A stretch of DNA of 64,000 bases from assembly GCA_050299835.1 (NCBI GenBank), contig JBNKWP010000015.1, forward strand, positions 18,980 to 82,979. Reading direction: 5' to 3'. Shown one piece after another: positions 8,124-16,954 of the stretch (position 1 is the first letter of the stretch; each line of letters opens with the position of its first letter). The notes beneath the pieces are model-generated. The model searched no databases and was not told the origin of the DNA. It saw only the letters and a list, made by a program, of their open reading frames with translations. Both the position numbers and the translations under genes were made by a program. The stretch comes from JAJDOD01 sp050299835 (GTDB taxonomy: Bacteria > Pseudomonadota > Alphaproteobacteria > Rhodobacterales > Rhodobacteraceae).

Positions 8124-9107
8124 TCAGAGGAAGCCGAGCTTCTTCATCAGATCGCCAATGGCCTTTTCCTGGTTCTCCAGGAAGGCTCTGAAGTCGTCAC
8201 CCGAATTGTGGATGTTGACCCAGCCATTGCGTGCGCGCACGGCTTCCCATTCCTCGGTCTCGTACATCTTGGTGATGGCGTCCTGATACATCGCCACCTT
8301 CTCCTCGGGCAGACCCGGTGCGCCGAAGAAGCCGCGCCAGTTGACAAAGGTAGTGTCGATGCCCTGCTCCTTCATCGTCGGCGCGTCCTCGTATGCCGGA
8401 ACGCGGTCTTCTGATGTCACGCCGATGATCTTGACCTCACCTGCCTCGGCCAGCGCCACCGCTTCGGAGAATCCGGTCGACAGCGCCTTGATCTCGCCGG
8501 AGAGCAGCGCCGCCATGGCTTTTCCGCCTGCGTCATATGGAATGTACTTCAGCGAAAGAGGGTCCTTGCCGGCCGCCTCGAACGTCATCGCGGCCACGAG
8601 GTGGTCCATGCCACCGGGGACCGAACCGCCGCCGATCGCAGTGGCATTGGGATCCGCGTCGAACTCGGCCAGAAGGTCTTCCATGTTGTCGATGTCGCTG
8701 TCGGCATTGACGACAATCGCGGCATAGTCGCCGATCGTGCCCGAAATCAGGGTAAGGTCCCGGAAGTTCTGGGGGAAGACGCCAGTGAGCGAACGGATGA
8801 TGATCGGTGTCGAGTTGACCATCAACGTGTCTTGATTGCTCTGGGCGTTCTCGATCAGATAGCCGATGGCTTTGCCGCCGCCGCCGCCGGACATGTTCTC
8901 ATAAGACGCGGTGCCAACGAGACCGGATTTGGTCAGTGCCTCACCGGTGCCGCGTGCAGTGCCGTCCCATCCGCCACCGGCGCCGCCGGGGATCAGGAAA
9001 TGAACGCTGTCGAGCACCTTGTGCCCTTCGGCCAGGGCCGGACCGGTAAATGCAACAGCCGCAGCCGCCGCCATCGCCACGCGTCGGGTCATATTGAGTT
9101 TCAGCAT
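8124..9107 (-). CDS. tctC: Tripartite tricarboxylate transporter substrate-binding protein TctC
   Basis: The 327-residue protein has a signal peptide (MTRRVAMAAAAAVAFTGPALA) and the Bug/TctC fold. The first ligand loop is visible as FLIPGGAGGGWDGTARG, a second as YENMSGGGGGKAIGYL, and the domain hinge segment as AIGGGSVPGGMDHLVA. It captures the substrate in the periplasm and delivers it to TctAB. A strong GGAGGAG ribosome-binding site precedes the ATG at 9107. It is divergent from the response-regulator gene with 162 bases between them, which is where the TctD-type regulator would bind. Confidence 0.95.
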   Translation of the reverse strand: MLKLNMTRRVAMAAAAAVAFTGPALAEGHKVLDSVHFLIPGGAGGGWDGTARGTGEALTKSGLVGTASYENMSGGGGGKAIGYLIENAQSNQDTLMVNSTPIIIRSLTGVFPQNFRDLTLISGTIGDYAAIVVNADSDIDNMEDLLAEFDADPNATAIGGGSVPGGMDHLVAAMTFEAAGKDPLSLKYIPYDAGGKAMAALLSGEIKALSTGFSEAVALAEAGEVKIIGVTSEDRVPAYEDAPTMKEQGIDTTFVNWRGFFGAPGLPEEKVAMYQDAITKMYETEEWEAVRARNGWVNIHNSGDDFRAFLENQEKAIGDLMKKLGFL

Positions 9108-9269
9108 TATCTCCTCCGTTCATGCTGTTAGTCTTTTGATGACACCCCGCTTACGGTCTGAAACTGTCGCGAACCTGTCAGATCAGGCAGGCGGACGAAG
9201 GCCGGACCGCAGCCACTGGCCTTTTCTTCGATTCTGCCGGATGTTGAATTCTGGGAGGAGTGTAAGCGG
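9108..9269. promoter_or_regulatory. Divergent control region between tctC and the two-component genes
   Basis: This 162-base gap separates tctC from the response-regulator gene, transcribed outward. In TctD/TctE-type systems the regulator activates the divergent transporter operon from such a region. I cannot define boxes with confidence; the ribosome-binding sites GGAGGAG (for tctC) and GGGAGGAG (for the regulator) bracket it. Confidence 0.55.
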
Positions 9270-9941
9270 ATGCGTCTGCTTCTCGTCGAAGACACCGCAG
9301 ATGTTGCGGATGCCATTGTTGCGAGCTTTGGGCATCGCGGCGATCCGGTGGACCATGTCAGTTCGGTCGATGAGGCCGTGAGCGCGCTCGCGGTGCAGGA
9401 TTATGACGTCATCATTCTTGATATCGGCCTGCCAGACGGATTGGGCACCGACATTCTCGCAAACCTGCGCAATCGCGGCAAACCGACGCCTGTGCTGATG
9501 CTGACCGCACGCTCCGATATCGAGGACCGCGTCGCGGCACTCGACAAGGGGGCGGATGACTACCTGGTCAAGCCCTTCGATCTGCGCGAGTTGCACGCCC
9601 GAGTTCGGGCCATGCTGCGTCGGCAGGACGTGGACCGGTCGGGAATTATCGAGTTCGGTGACATCACTTTTGACCCGGCCGGCCTGACGGTCGAGGTCAA
9701 GGGCAACCCGGTGGCGCTGGCCCGGCGCGAGTTCAACGTGCTGGAGATCCTTCTGGCCAACCGGGAGCGGATCGTGCCGAAGGACAAGTTGTTCGAACGA
9801 ATGTATTCCTTCAACGATGAAGAGGTCAGCCCGAACGCCGTAGAACTGTATGTCGGCCGGTTGCGCAAGAAGCTTTGCAACAGCCGGATCACGATCAAGA
9901 CGCTGCGTGGGCTTGGCTATCAGATGGTCGATGGTGACTAG
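9270..9941 (+). CDS. tctD: OmpR-family response regulator, TctD type
   Basis: The 223-residue protein has a receiver domain (acidic pocket at RLLLVEDTADV, phospho-acceptor Asp in VIILDIGLPDG, conserved Lys in YLVKPFD) and a C-terminal winged helix (ALARREFNVLEILL through VGRLRKKL). It is full length for the family. GGGAGGAG lies eight bases upstream of the ATG. The stop overlaps the kinase start by 11 bases. By its divergent position to tctC it probably activates the transporter operon in response to the substrate. Confidence 0.93.
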   Translation: MRLLLVEDTADVADAIVASFGHRGDPVDHVSSVDEAVSALAVQDYDVIILDIGLPDGLGTDILANLRNRGKPTPVLMLTARSDIEDRVAALDKGADDYLVKPFDLRELHARVRAMLRRQDVDRSGIIEFGDITFDPAGLTVEVKGNPVALARREFNVLEILLANRERIVPKDKLFERMYSFNDEEVSPNAVELYVGRLRKKLCNSRITIKTLRGLGYQMVDGD

Positions 9942-11322
9942 GGCGCAACGCGGAGCGCGGCTGACCGGATCTCTGGGTTTCCGGCTCGGCGTGGCGCTGG
10001 CCCTTGTGCTCGCCATCGGCGGTGTAGCGGTGTCACTGGCGGCCTATGCCTATGGCCGCAGCGCGGCGCAGCAATCCTATGACAGGCTGCTCGTGGGAGC
10101 CGCCAACCAGATTGCCGGTTCGCTCGGGCTTCGGGACGGCGAAGTGATTGTCGACATCCCGGTCACAGCTTTCGAACTGCTGTCGTTGGCACCGCGGGAC
10201 CGCGTTGTCTATGCCGTCTTCGATGACCGGGGGCAGCTGGTCAGCGGCTATGACAGCGTGACGCTTCCCGAGGGCGAAGGCGGTTTTTTCAGTGGCAGCT
10301 TCGCCGGTGAACCGGCACGTTATGTGCATGTCAGACGGCAGATCGCGGAACGCTCGTTTCTGGGTGCAGTCGATGTCGTTGTCGGCCAGACCACCGAAGC
10401 GCGGCGGGATCTGGCGCAGCAAATCACGCGAAACGCCCTGCTCGCGGTAGCGGTGGTGGGGCTGGTGATCTCCGGGCTCGCGTTTCTGGCTGTGAACTCC
10501 GCCTTGCGCCCGCTTCGCCGGATCGAGCGCGATGTCGCATTGCGCTCCAGTCGCGACCTGACGCCGGTCGATGTCGATGTTCCGCAGGAGATTGCGGGCC
10601 TGGTGGCGGCCCTGAACCGGTTCATCGGACGGATCGACCGCCAGGTCCGGGTCATGCGCACGCTGATCGCCGACGCCTCGCACCAGTTGCGCACGCCGAT
10701 TGCCGCACTTCGGGCGCAGGCCGAACTGGCGCGGGAGGCGAGTGACGCCGAAGAGCAATTGCGTATCGTCGAACGGATTCATGAAAGGTCGCGCAATCTC
10801 AGCCGTCTGACCGACCAGCTTCTGAACCATGCGATGATCATTCACCGCGGCGACAGTGTGGACCTGAAGCCAGTGGATCTGCGGGTTGTGGCCAGCGACG
10901 CCGTGGCCCAGTTCGATCAGACCACGTCCGGTGCCGAGCAGGTCGTGCGGATTGATCTGCCCGAAGCGCCGGTGGTCTGCGACGGTGACGCATTGTCACT
11001 GGTCGAGGCCTGCAAGAACCTGATCAACAACGCGGTCGCCTATGGCAAACCGCCGATCACTGTCTTCGTGGGGGGCGACGGCGCGACGCTCCGCCTCGGC
11101 GTGCGCGACCGGGGCGACGGGATGGCTGAAGAGATGTGGAAGGATGCGGGCAAACGTTTTGCCAAACGCTCGGGTGTGTCCTCGACCAGCGCCGGGCTGG
11201 GGCTGTCCATCGTCAGCGCGGTAGCTCAGGCGCATGGCGGGCGGATGACGATCCGGCGCCCTGCCGCCGATTGCTTCGAGGTCTTCCTGGAGCTGCCGAA
11301 GGTCAGGGAGGTGGAGCCATGA
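9931..11322 (+). CDS. tctE: Sensor histidine kinase, TctE type
   Basis: The 463-residue protein has a membrane segment near residues 17-38, a periplasmic sensor domain of about 120 residues, a second membrane segment (LLAVAVVGLVISGLAFLAV), a linker, the phospho-acceptor histidine in DASHQLRTPIAAL, and a HATPase domain with NLINNAVAYG, RDRGDGM and AGLGLSIV. I place the start at the ATG at 9931, inside the end of the regulator gene; the longer open frame from 9850 is only read-through of that gene. It signals to the response regulator encoded immediately upstream. Confidence 0.92.
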   Translation: MVTRAQRGARLTGSLGFRLGVALALVLAIGGVAVSLAAYAYGRSAAQQSYDRLLVGAANQIAGSLGLRDGEVIVDIPVTAFELLSLAPRDRVVYAVFDDRGQLVSGYDSVTLPEGEGGFFSGSFAGEPARYVHVRRQIAERSFLGAVDVVVGQTTEARRDLAQQITRNALLAVAVVGLVISGLAFLAVNSALRPLRRIERDVALRSSRDLTPVDVDVPQEIAGLVAALNRFIGRIDRQVRVMRTLIADASHQLRTPIAALRAQAELAREASDAEEQLRIVERIHERSRNLSRLTDQLLNHAMIIHRGDSVDLKPVDLRVVASDAVAQFDQTTSGAEQVVRIDLPEAPVVCDGDALSLVEACKNLINNAVAYGKPPITVFVGGDGATLRLGVRDRGDGMAEEMWKDAGKRFAKRSGVSSTSAGLGLSIVSAVAQAHGGRMTIRRPAADCFEVFLELPKVREVEP

Positions 11323-12404
11323 AACTGATCCCCCTGCTTCTCTGCCTGCTGGCATCTGGTGCGGTGATGGCCCAGCCGGTGCCCGAGGCCGTGAAATCCT
11401 ACGGACCCGCCGATGCCGAACGCCGCCTCCTGGTGCGCGGCACCACCGACATCGCCCGGTTCGAATCGGTGCTGCAGCTCTTCACGTCGCGCCCGGGCGG
11501 CCCCCGCGTCGATTACGAGCAATGGGGCTCGAACGATCTGTTTCAGGCGACCATGGCGGACTGCCAGAAGGGCGGACAGGCTGCCGACATGGTGATCAGC
11601 TCCGCCGTAGACCTTCAGGTCAAGCTGGCCAATGACGGCTGCGCGATGGCACATCGCTCGCCAGCGACGGCCCGCCTGCCGCAGGTCTCCAACTGGCGTG
11701 ACGAGGTCTTCGGCATCACCCGCGAACTCGCGGTGATCGTCTATAACAGGCGCCTGATCGACGGCGCTGAGGTGCCGCACTCGCGGTTCGACCTGATCGA
11801 CCTATTGCGACCCGAGGACAGCCGGTTTCGCGGGCGGGTCGCGACCTATGACATCGAGGCCTCCGGGCTGGGCTATCTCTTTGCCTTTGCCGACTCGCAG
11901 CAGGCCACGACCTTTGGCAGCCTTATCGAATCCTTCGGGCGCAGCGGGGCGGTTGCCACCTGCTGCTCGGCCGAGATCATCGACGGCGTGGCCGACGGCA
12001 CCTACCTGATCGCGTATAACGTCCTCGCCTCCTACGCTCTGGCCCGGGCCGAGGAAAATCCAGACATCGCCGCCGTCGCGCCCGACGACTACACGCTGGT
12101 TCTGTCCCGCGCCGCCCTGATCCCGCGTCACGCCGCAGAGCCGGACCTTGCCCAAGCGTTTCTCGATTTCATGCTGTCCGAGGCCGGTCGGTCGGCGCTG
12201 AGATCAGCGCACCTGATCGTCAGGACTGACGATGGCGGTCCTGCATCCCTGCGCCTGCCCGAGACGCCGGAGACAAGCTTTCGGCCCATTGCCCTCTCGC
12301 CGTCGCTGTTGGTGGGTCTCGACCAGCACAAGCGGCGGGATTTTGTCGCCCTCTGGCGCTTGACCTTTCCGCATGAAAGCGGTGCCGAAGCGCCGCCGGA
12401 GTGA
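11319..12404 (+). CDS. Periplasmic solute-binding protein coupled to the sensor kinase
   Basis: The 361-residue protein has a signal peptide (MKLIPLLLCLLASGAVMA) and the fold of iron/spermidine-type (type II) periplasmic binding proteins. LLVRGTTDIARFESVLQLF marks the first strand and helix, and ADMVISSAVDLQVKLANDG the first binding loop. The start codon overlaps the kinase stop (ATGA), so it is made together with the kinase. No permease or ATPase genes of an ABC transporter follow. I infer an accessory sensor subunit that presents ligand to the kinase, rather than a transport component. Confidence 0.82.
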   Translation: MKLIPLLLCLLASGAVMAQPVPEAVKSYGPADAERRLLVRGTTDIARFESVLQLFTSRPGGPRVDYEQWGSNDLFQATMADCQKGGQAADMVISSAVDLQVKLANDGCAMAHRSPATARLPQVSNWRDEVFGITRELAVIVYNRRLIDGAEVPHSRFDLIDLLRPEDSRFRGRVATYDIEASGLGYLFAFADSQQATTFGSLIESFGRSGAVATCCSAEIIDGVADGTYLIAYNVLASYALARAEENPDIAAVAPDDYTLVLSRAALIPRHAAEPDLAQAFLDFMLSEAGRSALRSAHLIVRTDDGGPASLRLPETPETSFRPIALSPSLLVGLDQHKRRDFVALWRLTFPHESGAEAPPE

Positions 12405-12621
12405 TCGCTGCCGCCGCTCCGGTGTCTTGGCCGGGCAGGCAGCACCCCTGCGGCCAGCAGATCGCCAGAACCAATGGAAACTGTCAGATGAGGGCTTCGG
12501 GTCCAAAGTGTCGACTTCTGCGACTTTCAAGAATGTCTGCTTTTTCGAGTTAATCCAAATATGCGACCACATCGACGGTGGCGCGCATTTTGCAACAGGG
12601 CCCATGACCGGGTGTCGCCTA

Positions 12622-13191
12622 TTATTTGTCGTCGGTTCTCATTAAGTCACCGGCTGCTTCACCGGCGTCTTGGATATAAGCCGGGTCACCGTGGATCAAA
12701 GCCAGGATCATGCTTCCTTCGATGAGCACCATGATCGAACGCGCTCTGCTTTCAGGTTTGAGATGTCCGGCATCCGCGAGTCGATTTGCCAGCCACTGCT
12801 CCACCAATGACTTGTGTGAGCTTGCTGCCAGCCGTGCGGGATGGCCAGGCCTGTCGGCAAGCTCTGTCGCAATGCGCGTAAAGCCTGACCCAAGGTATGA
12901 TTCACGGTCAGCCCACTCGTGAAGACGGGAAAAGAGGCTTTCAACCATTTGCTGGGGTGACTGTTGGGGCGATCCCGCCCAGTCCTGAAATTGACGAAGC
13001 AAATATTCATGCTGGTTCACAATGACTTCGGCAACGATGTCGTCCTTGCTTTTGAAATGGTAGTAGACCGTGCGCTTCGTCACACCTGCCCGCTCAGCGA
13101 TGGCATCCACACTGACGCGGGTGAACCCTTCCTGCCGGAACAGACTGTAAGCCGAACTCAGTATCTTCGCCTTGGTACTTTCATCCGCCAT
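12622..13191 (-). CDS. TetR-family transcriptional regulator
   Basis: The 189-residue protein has the TetR helix-turn-helix at its N terminus: KILSSAYSLFRQEGFTRVSVDAIAERAGVTKRTVYYHFKSKDDI. A helical ligand-binding domain of usual size follows. GGAG lies eight bases before the ATG at 13191; an ATG at 13206 is also in frame. It is divergent from the MFS gene, with a perfect 12-base palindrome in the gap, so it probably represses the transporter and itself. The 12405-12621 gap on its far side holds no gene. Confidence 0.93.
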   Translation of the reverse strand: MADESTKAKILSSAYSLFRQEGFTRVSVDAIAERAGVTKRTVYYHFKSKDDIVAEVIVNQHEYLLRQFQDWAGSPQQSPQQMVESLFSRLHEWADRESYLGSGFTRIATELADRPGHPARLAASSHKSLVEQWLANRLADAGHLKPESRARSIMVLIEGSMILALIHGDPAYIQDAGEAAGDLMRTDDK

Positions 13192-13211
13192 TGCTGTGCT
13201 CCACATGTATA

Positions 13212-13223
13212 CTCACTAGTGAG
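13212..13223. promoter_or_regulatory. Putative TetR operator palindrome
   Basis: CTCACTAGTGAG is a perfect 12-base inverted repeat in the gap between the divergent TetR and MFS genes, just upstream of the TetR start. Its size and place fit the operator of the neighbouring regulator. The assignment is by position only. Confidence 0.6.
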
Positions 13224-13296
13224 GTGACATGGATTTTGCCGCCAAATAGCATCAGCAGCAACGCGGTACATCACACGTCGCAGCGAGGTCTTTTAG

Positions 13297-14505
13297 ATGC
13301 AGGAACCCGCAATACAGCCTGAACCTGGATTCAGATGGGTCATCGCAACTTCGGGGGCGTTGATATTGGCAATCGCCATGGGGACGCTGGTAAACGGAAT
13401 GTCGGCGTTTCTCGTGCCACTTGAAGAGGCGTTTGGATGGCGAAGAGCCGAGACAGCTGCCATCAACTCCTTCGGCCTGATCGGCATCGCAATTGGCGGC
13501 ATCCTGATGGGCTTCCTCGCCGAAAAACTGGCAACGCGCACAGTCTGCCTTGCCGGAGCAGCGGCGATGTGCGCGGCCCTGCTGCTTTGCGCCCATGCCG
13601 ATGCCTTGTGGCAGTTCTACACCTTGTTCTTCATTGCTGGTGCTCTTGGCGGCGGCGCGTTTTTTGCACCTGTCATCGCGCTCGTCGGAAGCTGGTTTCG
13701 TACAGGAGCCGGTCTGGCCATCGGTATTGCATCGGCAGGGCAGGCTGTGGGCCAGGGTCTGGTGCCCTATGGCTCCGGCTACCTGATCGAAACCGTGGGG
13801 TGGCAGGGGGCACTGACCTGTCTAGGTGTCCTATGTGCGGTTACTCTCATCCCGCTATCCTTCCTGATGATCGAGCCACCGAAGACGAGCGTGACAACGG
13901 CAACGCAGTCAGATGGTGGCGTGACGCTTTCACCTCGCCTGGTACTTCCCGCGCTATCGATTGCTGTTCTCGGCTGCTGCGCCGGGATGGCTGTACCGCT
14001 GATTCACCTGGTGCCGCTTATTCAACTGGTGTGCGGAGTTGGGGCCGAAGCAGGTGGCCCGCTGCTCCTCATGCTTGTCACCGCCATCGCAGGCCGGATC
14101 TTCTTCGGGCGGCTTGCCGACACAATAGGCCCTCTGAGGGCTTGGATGGCGGCGACAGGCTGGCAGACCGCATTGATGCTTGGCTTCATGCTGCTTGGGT
14201 CAATGCAGGCATTTTGGATATTTGCCGTGCTGTATGGATTTGGGTACGGCGGCGTGATGACGGGAGTATTGGTTTCTGTGCGCGCACTCACGCCTCAGTC
14301 AAGACGCGCATCGGCGACCGGGATTGTGCTTGCCTTTGCCTGGCTAGGACATGCCGCCGGAGGGTGGCAGGGTGGGCTGACCTTCGACGTCACCGGCGCT
14401 TACTTTTGGGCATTCGCGAACGCCACGATTTTTGGTCTCATCAACCTCGCGATCATCGGAGCGATCTATGCTCTTCGACGCCGGAAACTGGCACTTTCAG
14501 TATGA
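13297..14505 (+). CDS. MFS transporter
   Basis: The 402-residue protein has 12 predicted membrane segments in two halves. It has a long N-terminal first segment, the GWFRTGAGLAIGIASAGQAVGQ loop typical of monocarboxylate/oxalate-type (OFA-like) MFS carriers, and FFGRLADTIGP between helices 8 and 9. It is likely an inner-membrane carrier for a small organic anion or a drug. The substrate is unknown. Divergence from the TetR gene suggests ligand-induced expression. Confidence 0.88.
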   Translation: MQEPAIQPEPGFRWVIATSGALILAIAMGTLVNGMSAFLVPLEEAFGWRRAETAAINSFGLIGIAIGGILMGFLAEKLATRTVCLAGAAAMCAALLLCAHADALWQFYTLFFIAGALGGGAFFAPVIALVGSWFRTGAGLAIGIASAGQAVGQGLVPYGSGYLIETVGWQGALTCLGVLCAVTLIPLSFLMIEPPKTSVTTATQSDGGVTLSPRLVLPALSIAVLGCCAGMAVPLIHLVPLIQLVCGVGAEAGGPLLLMLVTAIAGRIFFGRLADTIGPLRAWMAATGWQTALMLGFMLLGSMQAFWIFAVLYGFGYGGVMTGVLVSVRALTPQSRRASATGIVLAFAWLGHAAGGWQGGLTFDVTGAYFWAFANATIFGLINLAIIGAIYALRRRKLALSV

Positions 14506-14508
14506 TCT

Positions 14509-14624
14509 GCCTCAATGTTGAGCGCCTGATGCGGTCGTGTGTGATTGTATTGTGTGAGCCAGTGATTGATGACGATCTGAGCCTGCTTGGTGGTCGTGAA
14601 CCACTGGGCATTCAGAACCTAATG
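14509..14624 (-). pseudogene. IS3-type transposase OrfB C-terminal remnant
   Basis: The minus strand reads LNAQWFTTTKQAQIVINHW, then LTQYNHTRPHQALNIEAD, which is the conserved end of the IS3-family integrase domain (usual form YNxxRPHxALGY). It is bounded by a stop on the upstream side and lost after about 38 residues, so only the tail remains. It is not the same sequence as the IS3 transposase at 63352-64000. Bases 14641-14715 carry a further minus-strand open tail ending TARRLEREAVLHDLG that I cannot name; 14716-14865 holds only the Xre promoter region. Confidence 0.7.
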
Positions 14625-14865
14625 TCGCCGACAGCCTGAACTAGCCGAGATCGTGCAACACCGCCTCGCGTTCGAGCCGCCGCGCCGTCACGGTCTCGCC
14701 GGTTCGGTGAAGTATGTTGTGCCGCCACCTAGCGGCGGCGGTCGCGCGCAGCACGCGCAGGAACCAATGCTACCAACAAGAAACGTGGGGAGAGACCCTC
14801 CTGCAGCTTGAAATTCAGCGATATTGTCGCTATATACCGTCAGAGTTGCCGAAGGATGCAAAAGT

Positions 14866-15216
14866 ATGCACATCACAAACTTCGCTGAAGGCGGACAGTT
14901 CGAACCGCGAAAGATCGCGGCGGTGCTGCGCACCTCGGCTGAGGAGATCGCCTTGACGGTGGGCCTTGGCAAGGATGCCCTGCAACGGCGGGCGCGTATC
15001 GGGTCTGACAAAACGCAGCGCCGTTTGCGCGAACTGGTCGAGGTGCTGAACAAGGTCGAACCCCGCTTTGGATCGGAACTGATGGCTTACGCATGGTACC
15101 GGTCAGAGCCCCTGCCCGGCTTTGATGGTAGAACTGCCATGCAGCTCGTTCAGGAAGGCAAAGCGCAGCAGGTCTTGGAATACATCGACGCCGTCGATGC
15201 CGGTGTCTTTGCCTGA
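14866..15216 (+). CDS. Xre/MbcA/ParS-type antitoxin
   Basis: The 116-residue protein has an N-terminal Xre-like helical region and a C-terminal DUF2384-type toxin-binding domain (RRLRELVEVLNKVEPRFGSELMAYAWY, then GRTAMQLVQEGKAQQVLEYID). It binds and neutralises the RES toxin encoded next and usually represses the pair. The gene starts at the ATG at 14866. AGCGA-TATTG-TCGCT, a small inverted repeat at 14817-14831, is a candidate operator. The stop overlaps the toxin start by one base. Confidence 0.92.
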   Translation: MHITNFAEGGQFEPRKIAAVLRTSAEEIALTVGLGKDALQRRARIGSDKTQRRLRELVEVLNKVEPRFGSELMAYAWYRSEPLPGFDGRTAMQLVQEGKAQQVLEYIDAVDAGVFA

Positions 15217-15728
15217 TGCCTCTGAAAGATGGGCGCTACACGGGGCCACTCTATCGCGCCCTGAACCCGGTCTATGCGCGCGAGCCTCTCTCAGGACGTG
15301 GTGCCAAGCTGCATGGCGGCAGGTTCAACGCCAAGGACACCCCTGCCCTTTACACAGCGCTTGATCCCACCACGGCGCTTCGGGAAGCCAACCAGGTCGG
15401 TAGCCTGCAACCCACAATCCTTGTGTCCTACGCCGCCGACCTCGGCCCGATTTTCGATACCCGCGATGTGAGTGCACTGGAACGATACACAATGTCCCCG
15501 AACGTCCTCGCCGATCCAGCATGGAGGACAAAGATGCTCGAGGGGCAGAACGTGCCGACCCAGGATTTCTCTCAGCGCCTCATTGCCGATGGGTTTGCGG
15601 GGCTCCTGATCAGGAGCTTTGCAAAGGGCGCCACGCCATCGGATATGAATATCGTACTGTGGCACTGGAACGGCGGCGGCTGTTCATTGGAGGTCGTGGA
15701 CGACGAAGATCGGCTGTCACGAATGTGA
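15216..15728 (+). CDS. RES-domain toxin
   Basis: The 170-residue protein is a full-length RES-domain toxin. The conserved Arg lies in LYRALNP, GGRFNAKDTPALYTALDPTTALREA contains the ALYTA strand and the conserved Glu, and LIRSFAKGA contains the third-motif Ser. RES toxins degrade or modify NAD+ in the host cell. TGATG coupling to the antitoxin gene gives antitoxin before toxin. Its place beside the partition and replication genes fits a plasmid-addiction role. The gap to parB (15729-15883) holds no gene. Confidence 0.93.
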   Translation: MPLKDGRYTGPLYRALNPVYAREPLSGRGAKLHGGRFNAKDTPALYTALDPTTALREANQVGSLQPTILVSYAADLGPIFDTRDVSALERYTMSPNVLADPAWRTKMLEGQNVPTQDFSQRLIADGFAGLLIRSFAKGATPSDMNIVLWHWNGGGCSLEVVDDEDRLSRM

Positions 15729-15883
15729 GCCTCCGCTGGACCGCTGATTGATCCGGGCTATGCCGCTACGGCCAGGTTCGTCTTTCCCGGTTCGACAAGT
15801 TCGCTCAAAACGCCGATACGGCCAAATCTTATCTAACTCTTTGTAACAACTACATAAACGCCGCCCACGGCCACCCCCCTACC

Positions 15884-16954
15884 CTATCCCAGACGAACCT
15901 GCATCAGCGACACCAGCTCCCGAACCTCCTCTTCCGCGATCTTTCCCTTCAGCCGCAGGGTGAACCCGCCCCGCGCCATCGGCTCCCAGGCGATGGTGAC
16001 GCCTCGCGGCGTATCCACCTCGGTTGCCCGCGGTTTCTTGGCCTTGGCATTCGGCCGCCCTCCCCGCGTCCGGTCCCGCGGACTGTCCTCGTACTTCTCC
16101 AGAACGCCCGAGATCATCTCCCATTCGTCCTTCGCCGTCTCGGCGGGGTGAACCACCAGCAGGTCCCGCAGGTCCTGCTCCGCACCCGCCCTTAACGCCG
16201 CCGCAACCGCCAATCCCTGCCGCTCGCTCAAAGCCTCGGGGAAAGCCAGCGCGTCGCCCAATTCCTCGAAGATCAAAGCGAAGGACCGGATCTTCGACCG
16301 CTTCGCCTTGGACGCAAAGGGAAACAGCTGCGCCACCGCCTCTTCCACATTGACGAAAACGCTGTTCTGCGCCGACAGCGCCGCGATCCGGCCACGCTCG
16401 AAATTCGAAACCTCGGCGCGGATCTCGTTCTCCTCCACCATCGCCGCGATGCTCTCCGCACTGTCGGTCGCGGCGCGCACCATGGCCCGGATCGTGCGGT
16501 ACTTCTCCAACTGCGTGACACTCCACGCCTCGCGCATCGCCATCAGCCGCCGATAGCCCGAAACCAGCCCGTAATCGTGCTCTGCGGTCTTTTCCGGCAG
16601 CTCGTAAACCTCGATCGGCAATCGCAGCCCATGCTGCACGATCGAAGCGCGCAACTCCGTCAGCTCGTCCCGGTCGATAACCGCCCGGTCGCGCACCAGC
16701 TCATCGGCTCGGATGCGGTCGATCGGGATCTCGCGCATCACCAGACCCTTCTCATCGGCCTCGCGGTAAGCCTTGGCCTCTTCCAGCCGCGCCCGCGTCT
16801 CCGCCCCGAGCACATTTCGCTCTGACGCCGCCTCACCCGCCACCTGCGCGATCGGTGCCGCGGCAGGCCGCAAACCCGCGCCGCTCTCGATCTCCGCTTC
16901 CAGACGGCTCAGATCAGCCGCGCTCGGCGCCTCAAGCTTCCTGCGCTTCGCCAT
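15884..16954 (-). CDS. parB: ParB-type partition protein
   Basis: The 356-residue protein has a ParB N-terminal domain (REIPIDRIRADELVRDR, GLRLPIEVYEL, YGLVSGYRRLMAMRE) and a central helix-turn-helix region around VEENEIRAEVSNFERGRIAAL. It binds centromere sites and works with ParA to segregate the replicon. The ATG at 16954 overlaps the parA 3' end by 23 bases, so translation is coupled. The upstream extension of the frame to 16984 lies inside parA and is not used. Confidence 0.9.
   Translation of the reverse strand: MAKRRKLEAPSAADLSRLEAEIESGAGLRPAAAPIAQVAGEAASERNVLGAETRARLEEAKAYREADEKGLVMREIPIDRIRADELVRDRAVIDRDELTELRASIVQHGLRLPIEVYELPEKTAEHDYGLVSGYRRLMAMREAWSVTQLEKYRTIRAMVRAATDSAESIAAMVEENEIRAEVSNFERGRIAALSAQNSVFVNVEEAVAQLFPFASKAKRSKIRSFALIFEELGDALAFPEALSERQGLAVAAALRAGAEQDLRDLLVVHPAETAKDEWEMISGVLEKYEDSPRDRTRGGRPNAKAKKPRATEVDTPRGVTIAWEPMARGGFTLRLKGKIAEEEVRELVSLMQVRLG

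Noticed and set aside
9850..9930. Upstream start for the sensor kinase
   Set aside because: These 27 codons are out-of-frame read-through of the response-regulator gene; the ATG at 9931 gives a normal kinase with a membrane segment.
11136..11318. N-terminal extension of the solute-binding protein
   Set aside because: It lies inside the kinase gene and would bury the signal peptide that begins at 11319.
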